A DNA stretch of 64,000 nt, taken from Nostoc favosum CHAB5714. GTDB lineage: Bacteria; Cyanobacteriota; Cyanobacteriia; Cyanobacteriales; Nostocaceae. The notes below the pieces were generated by a model. That model made no database searches and was not told the origin of the DNA. It worked only from the letters and a program-made list of their open reading frames with translations. The position numbers and the translations under genes are program-made. Shown piece after piece: positions 35,876 to 46,420 of the stretch. The stretch's first letter is position 1. Every line of letters starts with the position of its first letter. The stretch lies in NCBI RefSeq assembly GCF_020829495.1, contig NZ_JAIVFQ010000001.1, forward strand, positions 1 through 64,000, given 5' to 3'.

Positions 35876-35895
35876 GAATTACGAATTACGAATTA
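35876..35895. repeat. Heptamer repeat between DUF5615 gene and hetI
   Basis: Two and a half copies of GAATTAC (complement of TAATTCG family) fill the 22-base gap. They leave no clear Shine-Dalgarno for hetI. Confidence 0.8.
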
Positions 35896-35897
35896 TA

Positions 35898-36608
35898 ATG
35901 AATCATCTCTGGCTACCTGCACCGACAGATTTAACTTTGTTACCGGATGAGATTCATCTCTGGCGCATAGAACTTGACCAACCAGAACCACAACTGCAAA
36001 ATTTAGCAGCGACTCTTTCCAGTGACGAAATAACTCGTGCTGAACGGTTCTATTTTCAGGAACATCGGCAGCGTTTCATTGCTGGTCGTGGTATTCTCCG
36101 AACTATATTAGGTCGCTATTTGGGTATCCAGCCGCTACAAGTGGAGTTTAATTATCAACACCGTGGCAAACCAGTATTAGCAGATACATTTGCCGATAGT
36201 GGACTGGCGTTTAACTTGTCTCATTCCCAAAGGTTGGGTTTGTGTGCGGTGAATTGCACTCGCCAAATTGGTGTAGACCTAGAATATATTCGCCCGATGT
36301 CTGATCTGGAAGCTCTTGCCAAACGGTTCTTTTTACCGAGAGAATATGAAATGTTGCGATCGCTATCTGCAAACCAACAGCAAGAGGTATTTTTCCGTTA
36401 CTGGACTTGTAAGGAAGCTTATTTAAAAGCAACTGGAGACGGACTAGCTCAGTTAGAGCAAATTGAAGTATCGTTGACTCCCACACAACCAGCTAAGTTA
36501 CGGATAACTGAAGACTGGAGTCTTTTTGAACTAGTGCCTGCTAACAATTATGTTGCTGCTGTTGCCGTAGAGAATTTTGGCTGGAATTTAAAGTGTTGGC
36601 AGTATTAA
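35898..36608 (+). CDS. hetI: 4'-phosphopantetheinyl transferase HetI
   Basis: A 236-residue Sfp-type phosphopantetheinyl transferase. The magnesium-binding motifs are QIGVDLEYIRP near residue 122 and FRYWTCKEAYLKATGDGL near residue 167; the N-terminal subdomain has RFYFQEHRQRFIAGRGILR. The enzyme transfers phosphopantetheine from CoA to the serine of acyl carrier domains, here those of HglE and HglB. I chose the ATG at 35898 (MNHLWLPAPTDL) instead of an upstream start that would read through the heptamer repeat. Its location convergent with the hetN-position gene matches the known hglB-hetN-hetI order of Anabaena. Confidence 0.93.
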   Translation: MNHLWLPAPTDLTLLPDEIHLWRIELDQPEPQLQNLAATLSSDEITRAERFYFQEHRQRFIAGRGILRTILGRYLGIQPLQVEFNYQHRGKPVLADTFADSGLAFNLSHSQRLGLCAVNCTRQIGVDLEYIRPMSDLEALAKRFFLPREYEMLRSLSANQQQEVFFRYWTCKEAYLKATGDGLAQLEQIEVSLTPTQPAKLRITEDWSLFELVPANNYVAAVAVENFGWNLKCWQY

Positions 36609-36680
36609 TCCTAGTCATTAGTCATTAGTCATTAGTGAATGCCCAATGCCCAATGCCCTATGCCCAATGCCCCATGCCCC

Positions 36681-37484
36681 CTACTTATCTTCCTGCATAT
36701 TTCGCACAATTTTTGTTACCAGTTTTCTAGGTACAAATCTGACGCTTTTTGCAAGTAGTTTATTCATAAACCCAGGAATCGCAATAGTTTTGCCCTTCAT
36801 TAAGGCGCGAAAACCAATTTCGGCTACTGTTTGTGCATGCATCATCCTCTTACCCTTGAGCAACTTAGAGTCAGCCATTCCGGTTCTTTCATGAAAAGCA
36901 GATGCGGTTGAGCCTGGGCAAAGAACTGTCACAGTGACACCTGTACCTTCTAATTCATTAGCGATCGCTTCAGAAAAAGATAAGATATAAGCTTTAGTAG
37001 CAAAATAAACCGCCATCAAAGGCCCTGGTTGAAAAGCAGCAGCCGAGGAAACATTTAATATTTTACCTTCACCTTGCTTTACCATGTGCTTTACAAATAG
37101 CTTGGTTAAATGGGTGAGGCACACCAAATTTACCTGTAGCATTTCCAATTCAGTAGCTAGGTCTGTTTCGTGAAATAATCCATAGATACCAAATCCAGCA
37201 TTATTGACTAGCACATCAACATTAATATCGGCGAGTTGCAACTCCGTGAAAATTTCTTCAGGAGCTGTTGATATAGATAAATCCTTAACAATAGTTTTGG
37301 CAAAATTTCCGAATTCTTCTTGGAATTTAGCTGCAATTTCTACAAGCTTTAACCCGTTTCTGTCTACTAAGACCAGATTGTAATCATGAGCAGCAAAAAT
37401 ACATGCTAATTCGTAGCCAATACCACCGGCTGCTCCAGTAATAAGAGCAGTTTTTTTGCTCTGAGTTTGATGTGTTGTGTTCAT
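36681..37484 (-). CDS. hetN: Short-chain dehydrogenase at the hetN position
   Basis: A 267-residue classical SDR: cofactor motif TGAAGGIG near residues 17-24, NNAG (LVNNAGFGIYG near residue 91), catalytic Ser in ILNVSSAAAF near residue 142 and YFATK (YxxxK) near 158. Position (between hglB and a convergent hetI) identifies it as the hetN counterpart, a ketoacyl reductase. However, at the place where Anabaena HetN has RGSGR before the IINVSS strand, this protein has KQGEGKILNVSS. It thus lacks the peptide linked to pattern maintenance. The symbol is given for position and family, with that caveat. Confidence 0.75.
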   Translation of the reverse strand: MNTTHQTQSKKTALITGAAGGIGYELACIFAAHDYNLVLVDRNGLKLVEIAAKFQEEFGNFAKTIVKDLSISTAPEEIFTELQLADINVDVLVNNAGFGIYGLFHETDLATELEMLQVNLVCLTHLTKLFVKHMVKQGEGKILNVSSAAAFQPGPLMAVYFATKAYILSFSEAIANELEGTGVTVTVLCPGSTASAFHERTGMADSKLLKGKRMMHAQTVAEIGFRALMKGKTIAIPGFMNKLLAKSVRFVPRKLVTKIVRNMQEDK

Positions 37485-38042
37485 GTAAGAATATTGGTGA
37501 ATTCAACTTAATGAAGCTGCGTTGCATTTACAGTGGTTCTCGTTCTACAATTAAGTACGCGTAATATCTCAACCGACAAGAAATGTCTTGAGTTATTACC
37601 CTTTCCAATGCTTGTGTGATGGGTTTGATAGATGTAGCAGTCCAAACGTAAATTTAGGACTTATACATCGAATAAGTGGAGCATTAAAGAAGTTCGGTTA
37701 TTTCAAACTACTAGCGCTGGCTTTTGATTACTCACAACAGCCAGCAGGTAAAATCAAACTTTTATGCCCAACACTAACCATTCTATCCTCAATTGCTTCT
37801 GTCAAGGGGTGAATCCTAAAAATTTACATGATTGAGCATAAAAAAACAGGGCAATTATATTGCCGCTGTTAGTGTTTGAGTTGTTGCTGGCATCTGAAAT
37901 ATTGGCTATTCAGTAGTACTGAGTTTTAAAAAATGGACTAAATCAAATTATTTTGTAGGGTGCGTTACGCAAGCCGTAACACACCGAAGTATTCGGGATG
38001 ATGCGTTACGTTCCTAACACATCCTACGCAAGTTTTGAATTA
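37485..38042. other. Intergenic region between hglB and the hetN-position gene
   Basis: 558 bases, no gene supported. It should hold the promoter of the reductase, which would otherwise depend on read-through from hglB. A weak inverted-repeat element lies at 37954-38028. Confidence 0.55.
37954..38028. repeat. Short inverted-repeat element (GTAGGGTGCGTTAC type)
   Basis: Left end TGTAGGGTGCGTTACGC and inverted right end GTAGGATGTGTTAGGAACG share GTAGGRTGYGTTA. This resembles interspersed repeats common in cyanobacteria. It sits 14 bases beyond the hglB stop. Confidence 0.65.
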
Positions 38043-39557
38043 CTAAGCGATATTTAAGAAACCGCTTTGAATCAAGTAGGCGGTATAAGTCATAAACAAT
38101 TGAGAGTCAATTGGAGGACAAACAATAGAACTGCCTGCTAGTGCATGGAGAGTATCTTGGCAGCTAATATGGGGTCTTCTAGCTTGTAAGTACAAATCAG
38201 GAATAGTCAGTTGTTCATCAGACCAGCGTTCCAGTAAAAAGGGTCGCAGAGTGTATAAAGGATTGTCAGCAGAAGTCACATTATTGATTAACTCTGATTG
38301 CCATTGTTGATATGGAATCATCTCAACTGAATAACCAAAAGAGCGTATCCACTCAACTAGCATTTTTAAAGCGGCGGGTTGGGGATGTTGTAAATTGAAA
38401 GCTTTACCTATAGATTCTTTTTGCCGTGATAGATAAACAATCGCTTTACTTACATAATCTACAGGAGACATATCCAACATATAATCTACATCAGGGAAAC
38501 TTCCCATTTGTAGACAGCCCTTGGTCATCAGATTGATAAAATCATGTGTGTTACAAATGCCTGTTTTGCTATCACCTGAAATCAGTGGTGGTCTGTGAAT
38601 AGTTACAGGAAGTCCACGGTCACGAGCAATTTTAACTAACTTTTCGGCTACCCATTTAGTTTGAGAGTAACCAAGATAAATACCTTCCCAATGATTGAAT
38701 TCATCCTGTTCTTTAACAACCTTGCCAGCATAAGCAGTGGATTCAAAAACAGCAACACTAGAAACGTAATGTACAGGCTTGACTTTAATTTGACAAGCCA
38801 ATCTCAAAACTTCTTGAGTTCCTAAAACATTGGCTGCCTTCAATGCTGAGTATGGAAAAACATAATTCAACAAAGCACCGCTATGATAGATAGTATCAAT
38901 ATCGGTAGCTAAAATTTGAAACTGTTCAGAGCCAATACCTAACAATGGCTGAGATAAATCGCCGACAATAGGAATAATTCTGGAGTTAAATTCTTCCTGC
39001 CAAATTGCATACTGTTCCAGATTCTTTTGGAGTTTGCTTTTGCCTTCTTCGGCATTAGCAGCACGCACTAAGCAATAGATATCCGCATTGGTTTCCTGTA
39101 GCAATTCCCGGATAATAAAAGCTCCTAAAAAGCCGGTTCCTCCAGTTAAAAAGATATTTTTGGGTTCACCCACAAGCACATTAGATGCAGCACCGGGATG
39201 GATGGTGGGGTCAAGAACAGCCTCAGCAGCTAAATCTAGAACAGAGGGTGCAGCATTGGCATTAGAGGATGCCACCCCTGTATCTTGAACTGGTGAACCA
39301 TCTTGCACTTCTTCAGCTAAACGCTGTGAAAGAGCTTCAATATTTGGATAATGCCACAGTAGCAATGGAGATGGTTGAAATCCTAGCAACTTTTCTAAGT
39401 TACTTACTAGAATCATTGCTTGGGCTGAATCCAACCCATAGTTTTCTAAATGTTCTTTGACATCTATTTCATCAGTTGCTACTCCTAGTAACTTAGCTAA
39501 GTTAGATACCAAAAATACTTGAATATCGTCTGCTGTAAAAGACTGTTTTATAGTCAT
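38043..39557 (-). CDS. hglB: ACP-thioester reductase HglB (HetM)
   Basis: A 504-residue two-domain protein. The N-terminal acyl carrier domain (residues about 5-90) has the pantetheinylation serine in [12 protein letters not shown] near residue 44. The thioester-reductase domain (about 130-500, NAD_binding_4/Lys2 type) has [15 protein letters not shown] near residue 140, [12 protein letters not shown] near 263 and the YxxxK site in [14 protein letters not shown] near 293. Such domains release acyl chains from carriers reductively, giving aldehyde or alcohol, which suits the fatty alcohol aglycone of heterocyst glycolipids. The length matches HetM/HglB of Anabaena (about 506). GGAGATTTAAAA precedes the ATG at the hglA stop. 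Confidence 0.93.
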   Translation of the reverse strand: MTIKQSFTADDIQVFLVSNLAKLLGVATDEIDVKEHLENYGLDSAQAMILVSNLEKLLGFQPSPLLLWHYPNIEALSQRLAEEVQDGSPVQDTGVASSNANAAPSVLDLAAEAVLDPTIHPGAASNVLVGEPKNIFLTGGTGFLGAFIIRELLQETNADIYCLVRAANAEEGKSKLQKNLEQYAIWQEEFNSRIIPIVGDLSQPLLGIGSEQFQILATDIDTIYHSGALLNYVFPYSALKAANVLGTQEVLRLACQIKVKPVHYVSSVAVFESTAYAGKVVKEQDEFNHWEGIYLGYSQTKWVAEKLVKIARDRGLPVTIHRPPLISGDSKTGICNTHDFINLMTKGCLQMGSFPDVDYMLDMSPVDYVSKAIVYLSRQKESIGKAFNLQHPQPAALKMLVEWIRSFGYSVEMIPYQQWQSELINNVTSADNPLYTLRPFLLERWSDEQLTIPDLYLQARRPHISCQDTLHALAGSSIVCPPIDSQLFMTYTAYLIQSGFLNIA

Positions 39558-39559
39558 TT

Positions 39560-41236
39560 TTAAATCTCCAACAATGATGTAAAACGAACAGGGTGATACT
39601 GACTGTAATAATCGGAAGTTTGTAGCCCTTGAATTTTCAAATTTTGGACACGATACAAAAAGGCTGCACCAGTCATAATTTGATTAGCAACATCAACTAC
39701 CTGACGATTATTTGGTTCAGACAGGTAGGAACCGCGTACCCAGTCATTGAAACCGCCCATTGCCGGGCCACACCAAATTTGATAATCGACTTCTCTACCT
39801 TTTTCACCAGAACTAGACCAGCGAGAAGATAATCCTAGATACCAACGGAAAATCAACGCCATTTTCAATTTAGGATTATTGACTGCTTTCCCAAGTTTCT
39901 CAGGATTCTTTTGGGACAAATAAGCCGCAGTTCCTTCCCATACTTCAGCAATAGTTTTGCGAAAAACTTGTTTTTCTAATTTCTGTCTTTCTGCTAAAGG
40001 AATCTCTTCAATGGAATCATAAGCGCGATAGAGTTCAAATAATTTCTGCGCTCGCATGGGGAACATCGTACCCCGTTTGAGAACTTGCAATTTGACTCCC
40101 ATTTCAAACATATCTGCTGCTGGAGCCATTATCATATCAGCCATTTCTGCTTGGGCTAATAACTTTTTGGTATGTTCACAAGCCCCAGATTCAACGCATG
40201 ACTGATTAATGGAACCGGTCATTACATAAGCAGCGCCCATCATGAAAGCTGCTAATGCTGATTGTGGTGTTCCAATTCCCCCTGCAACGCCGATTCTGAT
40301 GGGTGTTTGGTAATGATATTGTGCTTGAATTTCATCTCGCAAAGCAATAATAGAAGGTAATAAACAAACCAGGGGACGGTTATCTGTATGACCTCCAGAA
40401 TCAGCCTCGACGGTAATATCATCAGCCATTGGAACTTTAGCTGCAAGGGTTGCTTGTAACTCAGTAATTAACCCTTGTTCCAGGAGTTCTTTGAGTATTC
40501 TCGCTGGTGCTGGTTGCAGAAATTTAGTAGCAACTTCTCGGCGAGAAATTTTGGCAATGACTTTATTTTTGATTTCAATTTGATTGGCGTTATTCAACCC
40601 CAATCCAGCAACGCGGTAATAAACAATGTTGGGGGTCAAGTCGAGAAATGCAGAGGCTTCTACTGTTCTCACTTGATATTTGAGGTATAAATCCACAGCC
40701 CGGCGTTCAATCGCAGGTTCATTGGGACTGTGAATTAAATTAAATGCATAGGGCCCTTGAGGTAAAGCTTGTTGAATGCGATTTATAGCTGCTTCTAAAC
40801 GGTCTGGAGTTAAACCACCTGCACCAAAGGAACTCAAAATTTGCTCTTTTCCTAGTGCAATGACCATTTCTTCGGAAGCAATTCCGCCAGCCATTGCGCC
40901 GGTAACGTAGGCATATTTCACTCCATAAGAGGAGAGAAAATTGGGATCTCCAAATTGTTGAATGCGGATTGGGGCTGCAAATGTTAGCAGTTCTACTTGT
41001 GCTGTTGTGCCATTATCACCAGGGGATAAATACCCCTCATTAGTGACACCGATTTTTCCGGCAACTTTCACGATGTAGCAGGGTTTATTTAATACCATCA
41101 ATTTATCTTTGATGGTTTGTTTCTCAAAAGATACAGTTTCTAAAGAACCTTTCCAAACCTGGTTTTTGTTATAAGACCAGGTGGAGAAGTTAAGGCCATT
41201 ATCGTGTTTACTTAGTACCGTATCTACGGTTGTCAC
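39560..41236 (-). CDS. hglA: PfaD-like FMN-dependent reductase HglA
   Basis: A protein of about 558 residues of the PfaD family (2-nitropropane dioxygenase-like TIM barrel), the enoyl reductase of PUFA-type synthases. Features are [20 protein letters not shown] near the N-terminus, [40 protein letters not shown] near residue 330 (phosphate-binding glycine loop), the cysteine-rich [20 protein letters not shown], and C-terminal [19 protein letters not shown]. The GTG at 41236 is my preferred start because GAGGGAT lies about eight bases upstream; a TTG at 41263 is possible. It overlaps no neighbour and is followed by hglB after two bases. Confidence 0.9.
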   Translation of the reverse strand: MTTVDTVLSKHDNGLNFSTWSYNKNQVWKGSLETVSFEKQTIKDKLMVLNKPCYIVKVAGKIGVTNEGYLSPGDNGTTAQVELLTFAAPIRIQQFGDPNFLSSYGVKYAYVTGAMAGGIASEEMVIALGKEQILSSFGAGGLTPDRLEAAINRIQQALPQGPYAFNLIHSPNEPAIERRAVDLYLKYQVRTVEASAFLDLTPNIVYYRVAGLGLNNANQIEIKNKVIAKISRREVATKFLQPAPARILKELLEQGLITELQATLAAKVPMADDITVEADSGGHTDNRPLVCLLPSIIALRDEIQAQYHYQTPIRIGVAGGIGTPQSALAAFMMGAAYVMTGSINQSCVESGACEHTKKLLAQAEMADMIMAPAADMFEMGVKLQVLKRGTMFPMRAQKLFELYRAYDSIEEIPLAERQKLEKQVFRKTIAEVWEGTAAYLSQKNPEKLGKAVNNPKLKMALIFRWYLGLSSRWSSSGEKGREVDYQIWCGPAMGGFNDWVRGSYLSEPNNRQVVDVANQIMTGAAFLYRVQNLKIQGLQTSDYYSQYHPVRFTSLLEI

Positions 41237-41295
41237 GGCAGTTATCCCTCGGATTACAAACAATGGATAATAAGGTTGAAGGAGTCTACATTTTT

Positions 41296-41441
41296 ATACC
41301 AATTCTCTCTGAATATGCACGTAATAATTTTTAAACGAACCGCATAGACGCAAAGCGGCTTCCCGCAGGGTAGGACGCAAAGGGCGCAAAGGAAGAGATA
41401 AGTTAAGAATTAGTCGGTGTAAGTTGAGAAAGAATTGGTAT
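41296..41441. mobile_element. Inverted-repeat element in the hglC-hglA gap
   Basis: Ends ATACCAATTCTCTCT and, inverted, ATACCAATTCTTTCT, with the interior GAACCGCATAGACGCAAAG repeat. It fills nearly the entire gap between the hglC stop (41448) and hglA. A related element lies at 55307-55413. Confidence 0.8.
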
Positions 41442-41447
41442 GAGATA

Positions 41448-44400
41448 TTAAGATTCGTCGTTAAGTAAGTTTTGGGCACAAGCTAGTTGCAATTGAATTA
41501 TTTCACTCATTTGCTGACTGTAATCTTGTCTAGCTTGTAAGAAGGCATTGTGTGCTTTGGTTATCTTTGAATTATTAGCATTGAGCTTTTGATACTGAGT
41601 CTTATTTAAATCGAACATGCTGATGATGCTACTAATTTTTCGAGTTATGACTGGCGGGGAAGAAAGAGAAATTGGCTGTCTAATTGCGCTTGACTCAGAA
41701 GATTGTAATTGTTCTCTCGGTTCAAAAACGTTATCAATGATATTTTTCGGTTTGACTTCTTTTAGCTGAGGCAAGATGTTAGGGGAATAACTTTCTTGTT
41801 GAGTTATTTGGTTGGAAGTGTTAAGAAAATCTGTGATTTCAGATTGTTGGACATTAGGTATGTTTTGATGCTGTTTTTTGAAGCGATCGCACTTAATATC
41901 CTCAACCAAATTTTCAACAATTTTGCGATTATCGTCACTCAAAATTGTAGCTGCGATCGCTTTTCCACCCAAGGTAACTGTTCTCAATGTTGCTTTATTT
42001 GAATTAGCGCTTTCTTGGGCTTTACTGTACAACGGTGATAAATCTACGTTCACCTGATGACTGAGTAGTTTTGCTAATGCTTTGACCATCGAAGCATGGT
42101 CATCCATCCCTCTACGATTCAAAGAAACTGTGATATGTTCTTTGTTGCCAAGAATTTTATCAATCCATCGTGAACAGACACTACCAGCGCCCGCTTCTAA
42201 AAATATTCTGACTCCATCACCGTAGACACGATTAACTAATTGCGGAAAATCAAGTTCTTGGCACAATCCTTTGGCGATATTGTGAGCAATTGCATCTCTT
42301 TCAAGTGCAACTGGTTGATAATCGGCGGCAGAATAAAACACAATACCAGGAAGATTTTGGGATGGTAAGGTGTTTACCTTCTTGATTTCCTCGTATTGCG
42401 ATCGCATCGCTTCACAATGTATCACATGGTCGAAGGGAGCGGGGAAAGAATTGCAACCTAAAGTTGTAATCACTCGCTTACAGGCGGCATCTTCACCAGC
42501 AATTAATACTTCTTCTGGTGTGTTAATTTGAGTTAAGTAGACGCGATTCTCATGTTTCAGGCATTCTCTAACTTGAGATGGAGTAGCCATGAGAACATAA
42601 GTATTCCAAAAATTGTTGTTTGGTGAATCTGTTAATCCCCAATATTCACGCACAGCATTTTTTGGCCCAGATAACTTATCACCAAATAGAGGTGATGAGT
42701 TTAAGGTGTTACTTCCGCCTTCAAAATCACTCCAAACTCCTTGGGCAACCATCATACTAGTTTCACCCAAACTATACCCAAAAACGCATTTCGGCTTGAC
42801 TTGAAAATCATCTCGGAAAATTGCCGTCATGTATCTAGCAAAGGCAATTTCACTTTCAAACATTGCTAGTGAATCATCTAACAATTGCTTTTCGAGAGTT
42901 TCTAGTTGCCTGGTTGTCAATTTAGGTAAACTTCTGGGATAAACCAATTTTTCAACATCGGCAGCCCGGTTGTAGAGATTGTTACTTTTTAAGTCCTCGA
43001 AGACTTTAGGAAATAACCGAAAAACAGTCCGACCAATGCCGATATAAGAATTAACTGCTGCGGGATAAACATAAGCAACTGCTCCAGTTTTACCCAATGG
43101 TTTCGCTGTAAAATAACTTCCTATTGGTGTTTGCCAATCTGTACCGTTATCAAAGGCATTATTTACACCTTTGCGGGCAGATTCAATTTCTTTGAGTAGT
43201 TCTTTTGTGTTACGTCCTGTGATTGATAAGACGTATTTTGCATCAGAATGCTGTTCAAAGGTAGCGAATGTTTGGCTGGCGGTAGCTGATAAAGAAGAAC
43301 TAGCTTCGATGGATTTTTGGAGATGGTTTAGGATATCAGGTATAGTGGAGCGATCGCTAACTGCTATAGGGAACAGATGAAAAGGCATTTGTTGCAAATA
43401 TCTGTTATCGCGCTCCTCTTGGCTGGGTTCCTCCGATAAGATTAAATGGGCGTAACTCCCATCTATACCCATGCTATTAATCGCTGCTATTCTGCGTGTG
43501 CCGCCTTTATCGACAAACCAAGGTCTTGATTCCATTGCCACATAGAAAGGACTACCTTCCCATACTTGCGGTGTTTTGACACCAGACCATTTGGGAGTGG
43601 CGGGAATATACCTGTAATAAAGACAGAGAGCGGTTTTGATTAAGCTAGCAATTCCCGATGCTGTATAGGTGTGACCGATATTGGCTTTAACACTGCCCAA
43701 TGCACAATGCAAACCATTGCCCACTTTTGGATAAGCTTGCAGTAAACCTGTGATTTCGGCTTCATCCTCCTGGGGAATGCCACTACCGAAGACTTCCACA
43801 TAGTTAACTTCTGTGGGTTGAATATCTGCCATCTGGAAAGCTTGTTTGCAGACATTGCTGATAGCTGAAGCATCAGGTTTTACCAAAGCGTTACTCAAAG
43901 TAGAATTACCTTGTGCGAAACTCATGGCATCAATTACTGCATAGATGCGTTCATTGTCTTCTTTAGCGGCTTCGTAGCGCTTGAGGACGACAGCACCCGC
44001 ACCTTCGCCAACCGTCCAACCGTTGGCTTGTTGGTCATAACCCAATGTATTTACACCCGTATTAATTGGTGCAAATTGGCTGCGGAATAAGACATTTTCC
44101 ACACCACCGGCTAAATCTACGGCACCAACAACCACCGCGTCTACTTCTCCAGTAGCAAGTAGCATTTGGGCTACTTCCAACGCTTTGAGGGCAGAATTTT
44201 CGCCAGCGCTGACTGTAAATGCAGGGCCAGTGAAATTCCACAAAGCAGAAATCCGGCTTGCCATGATGTTGGCAATGTGACTCACATATTCGCCGATTTC
44301 TACTGGTTGGTGGATGCTATCTTTGACAATGGTTTCCAGTTGGGAAAGATGTTCAGCAGGTAGAGAAATTCCTTGGTTGAGTAAGCCATCCTTAACTTGC

Positions 44401-46196
44401 CAAGAGAGATTCCATCTTTGCTGTAGCTGATGCACAGAGAACTCTGTCTCGGCGGCGACAATCACAGCCACATTGCCACCCTCCTGTAGTTTCGCATCTT
44501 TCACGGCGCGATCGCTAACCTTGAGGAGTAACAATTGTTGTGGGTTTAATTTCTCTATCTCATTTGGTGGGATTTTGCACGATAAAGTATCGATTTCAAA
44601 ATCTTTGATGTATGCCCCTAGTGGTGCTTTTCCATCTGCTAAACCGTACTCTTTCAGGATATTTTCTTGACTTTCTATACCATGCCATCTTTGAGGCGGT
44701 AGAGAAGTAAAATGCTGTGTTCCATCGTAAATACTGCGTTCAAAAGCATCTAAACCATTGCAGTTACCAAAAAAGGCATCCATGCCGACAATAGCAACTT
44801 TGGTAGTTGGAACAGGCGGAGTTGATTCAACTGATTCTGCTGTAGTTCCTTGTTCTAAAATCAGATGAGAATTAGTGCCGCCAAAACCAAAAGCGCTAAT
44901 AGCTGCCCGTTTAATTGGTGCGTTATTATTGGGCCACGCCGTAGCTGTTCTAACAATTTTATCGGCGGAAATTGTACTTTTTTCTGATGTTAAAGGTTCA
45001 GAAACATTCATGGTTGGTGGAATTACACCATGAGACATACTCAAAATCACTTTAGTCAAGCCAACCATGCCAGCAGCAGTTAGCAAGTGACCAGTATTTG
45101 CCTTAGCAGAACCCACCAGAGGCGCAGCTTGATTTTGACCAAAGAATGTTTCTATGGAGTTAAATTCGGTTGTATCTCCTAGTAATGTGCCAGTGGCGTG
45201 ACACTCTAGATAATCGATGGTTTTGGGACTAAATTTCGCCTCATTATAGGCTCGCTCAAAAGCTAAGATTTGTCCTTTAGGATTCGGACTCAGTAAATGT
45301 TTACCTTTGCCATCATTCGAGAGTCCATTACCGCAAATAGTGGCGAGAATATTATCACCATCTCTGACGGCATCAGAATATCTCTTCAGCATCACCATCC
45401 CAACACCATCTGCGGGAATTAGCCCTCTAGAGGATTTATCTAAGGGGCGGCTGATACCGTTTTCTGCATACCCTTGAACACCGGAAAATAACATCCGCAC
45501 GAATAGGGAATCTGCACAACTGATAGCTCCAGCTAACATGACATCAGCTTTATGTGACCATAAGTAATGAGATGCTAGTTTAATCGCATAAAATGATGAT
45601 GAACAAGCAGCATCCAGGCATAAATTAATCTGGGATAGGGATAGAGCTTGAGCAACGATAGATGCTGGTAAGCCAGATATCATCGCATTGTATAAAGATG
45701 CTTTGGTTGCACTTGGGACAGCTAAATCAAAATCTTCATACTGCAAAAGTTCTCTGACAGCAGGGTTAATAGCTTGCTGGTAAATTGGAGAGAATAGCTG
45801 GTTAGATAATTTTGTCGGAAATGACAAATTACCTAAAATTACGCCACATTTTGCAAGAACAGTTTGATTACCCCAATAACCACTCTGTACAATTGCTTGT
45901 TTAGCTGCATACAATGACCATTTGAAGGTGTTATCTAAACCAGCAACAAATTCTGATGGTAGATTGTATTCAGATGGATTAAATTGAAAGTTGCGGATGT
46001 ATCCGCCTTTGAGAGAATAAGTTTTGTCTGGTGTACCTTTAACTGGATTGTGAAAAATTGTCGGATCTACTCCGATTTCTTCGACGGTTGCAGAGGATGT
46101 CGAATCTTTTTGATTAATGATGTTTTGCCAGTATTCTTCAGGATTTTTTGCATCGGGGAATAGGCATGATAATGCGATGATGGCTATTTTTTCCAC
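41448..46196 (-). CDS. hglC: Polyketide synthase HglC (KS-CLF-AT)
   Basis: A 1582-residue protein. Residues 1-445 are a ketosynthase with the catalytic cysteine in CLDAACSSSFYA near residue 197, histidines in ECHATGTLLGDTTE near 333 and SAKANTGHLLTAAG near 370. Residues about 460-920 form a second KS-like domain in which the cysteine region reads SAGENSALKAL, so it is a chain-length factor rather than a condensing enzyme. Residues about 1020-1400 are an acyltransferase-like domain with CVFGYSLGETSMM near 1140. The C-terminus carries a helical AHNAFLQARQDYSQQMSEII motif. Domain order equals the PfaC KS-CLF pair plus PfaB AT. The start is a GTG with GGAGC upstream. Confidence 0.92.
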   Translation of the reverse strand: MEKIAIIALSCLFPDAKNPEEYWQNIINQKDSTSSATVEEIGVDPTIFHNPVKGTPDKTYSLKGGYIRNFQFNPSEYNLPSEFVAGLDNTFKWSLYAAKQAIVQSGYWGNQTVLAKCGVILGNLSFPTKLSNQLFSPIYQQAINPAVRELLQYEDFDLAVPSATKASLYNAMISGLPASIVAQALSLSQINLCLDAACSSSFYAIKLASHYLWSHKADVMLAGAISCADSLFVRMLFSGVQGYAENGISRPLDKSSRGLIPADGVGMVMLKRYSDAVRDGDNILATICGNGLSNDGKGKHLLSPNPKGQILAFERAYNEAKFSPKTIDYLECHATGTLLGDTTEFNSIETFFGQNQAAPLVGSAKANTGHLLTAAGMVGLTKVILSMSHGVIPPTMNVSEPLTSEKSTISADKIVRTATAWPNNNAPIKRAAISAFGFGGTNSHLILEQGTTAESVESTPPVPTTKVAIVGMDAFFGNCNGLDAFERSIYDGTQHFTSLPPQRWHGIESQENILKEYGLADGKAPLGAYIKDFEIDTLSCKIPPNEIEKLNPQQLLLLKVSDRAVKDAKLQEGGNVAVIVAAETEFSVHQLQQRWNLSWQVKDGLLNQGISLPAEHLSQLETIVKDSIHQPVEIGEYVSHIANIMASRISALWNFTGPAFTVSAGENSALKALEVAQMLLATGEVDAVVVGAVDLAGGVENVLFRSQFAPINTGVNTLGYDQQANGWTVGEGAGAVVLKRYEAAKEDNERIYAVIDAMSFAQGNSTLSNALVKPDASAISNVCKQAFQMADIQPTEVNYVEVFGSGIPQEDEAEITGLLQAYPKVGNGLHCALGSVKANIGHTYTASGIASLIKTALCLYYRYIPATPKWSGVKTPQVWEGSPFYVAMESRPWFVDKGGTRRIAAINSMGIDGSYAHLILSEEPSQEERDNRYLQQMPFHLFPIAVSDRSTIPDILNHLQKSIEASSSLSATASQTFATFEQHSDAKYVLSITGRNTKELLKEIESARKGVNNAFDNGTDWQTPIGSYFTAKPLGKTGAVAYVYPAAVNSYIGIGRTVFRLFPKVFEDLKSNNLYNRAADVEKLVYPRSLPKLTTRQLETLEKQLLDDSLAMFESEIAFARYMTAIFRDDFQVKPKCVFGYSLGETSMMVAQGVWSDFEGGSNTLNSSPLFGDKLSGPKNAVREYWGLTDSPNNNFWNTYVLMATPSQVRECLKHENRVYLTQINTPEEVLIAGEDAACKRVITTLGCNSFPAPFDHVIHCEAMRSQYEEIKKVNTLPSQNLPGIVFYSAADYQPVALERDAIAHNIAKGLCQELDFPQLVNRVYGDGVRIFLEAGAGSVCSRWIDKILGNKEHITVSLNRRGMDDHASMVKALAKLLSHQVNVDLSPLYSKAQESANSNKATLRTVTLGGKAIAATILSDDNRKIVENLVEDIKCDRFKKQHQNIPNVQQSEITDFLNTSNQITQQESYSPNILPQLKEVKPKNIIDNVFEPREQLQSSESSAIRQPISLSSPPVITRKISSIISMFDLNKTQYQKLNANNSKITKAHNAFLQARQDYSQQMSEIIQLQLACAQNLLNDES

Positions 46197-46284
46197 GATT
46201 TATATGCTCCGAGTTTGGGTATTTAGCAAGAGATAATTAAAAGGCAGGATTTACGCTGTTCCCCAAACTTTAAACGAGGCAAGT

Positions 46285-46392
46285 TATAGCAATCCTATTT
46301 GAGTTGTGATAAATACTCTTTTTAACGAACCGCAAAGGACGCAAAGAGCACGAAGAAGAGAAAGAATTTCACAGATCATTTAGGACTGCTAT
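46285..46392. mobile_element. Inverted-repeat element in the hglD-hglC gap
   Basis: Left end TATAGCAATCCTATTTGAGTT and inverted right end ATAGCAGTCCTAAATGATCTG share the ATAGCARTCCTA core. The interior has GAACCGCAAAGGACGCAAAG. Same family as the element at 48268-48384. Confidence 0.75.
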
Positions 46393-46420
46393 GTAGATGT
46401 TGAGTGGTAAAGGAAAACTA

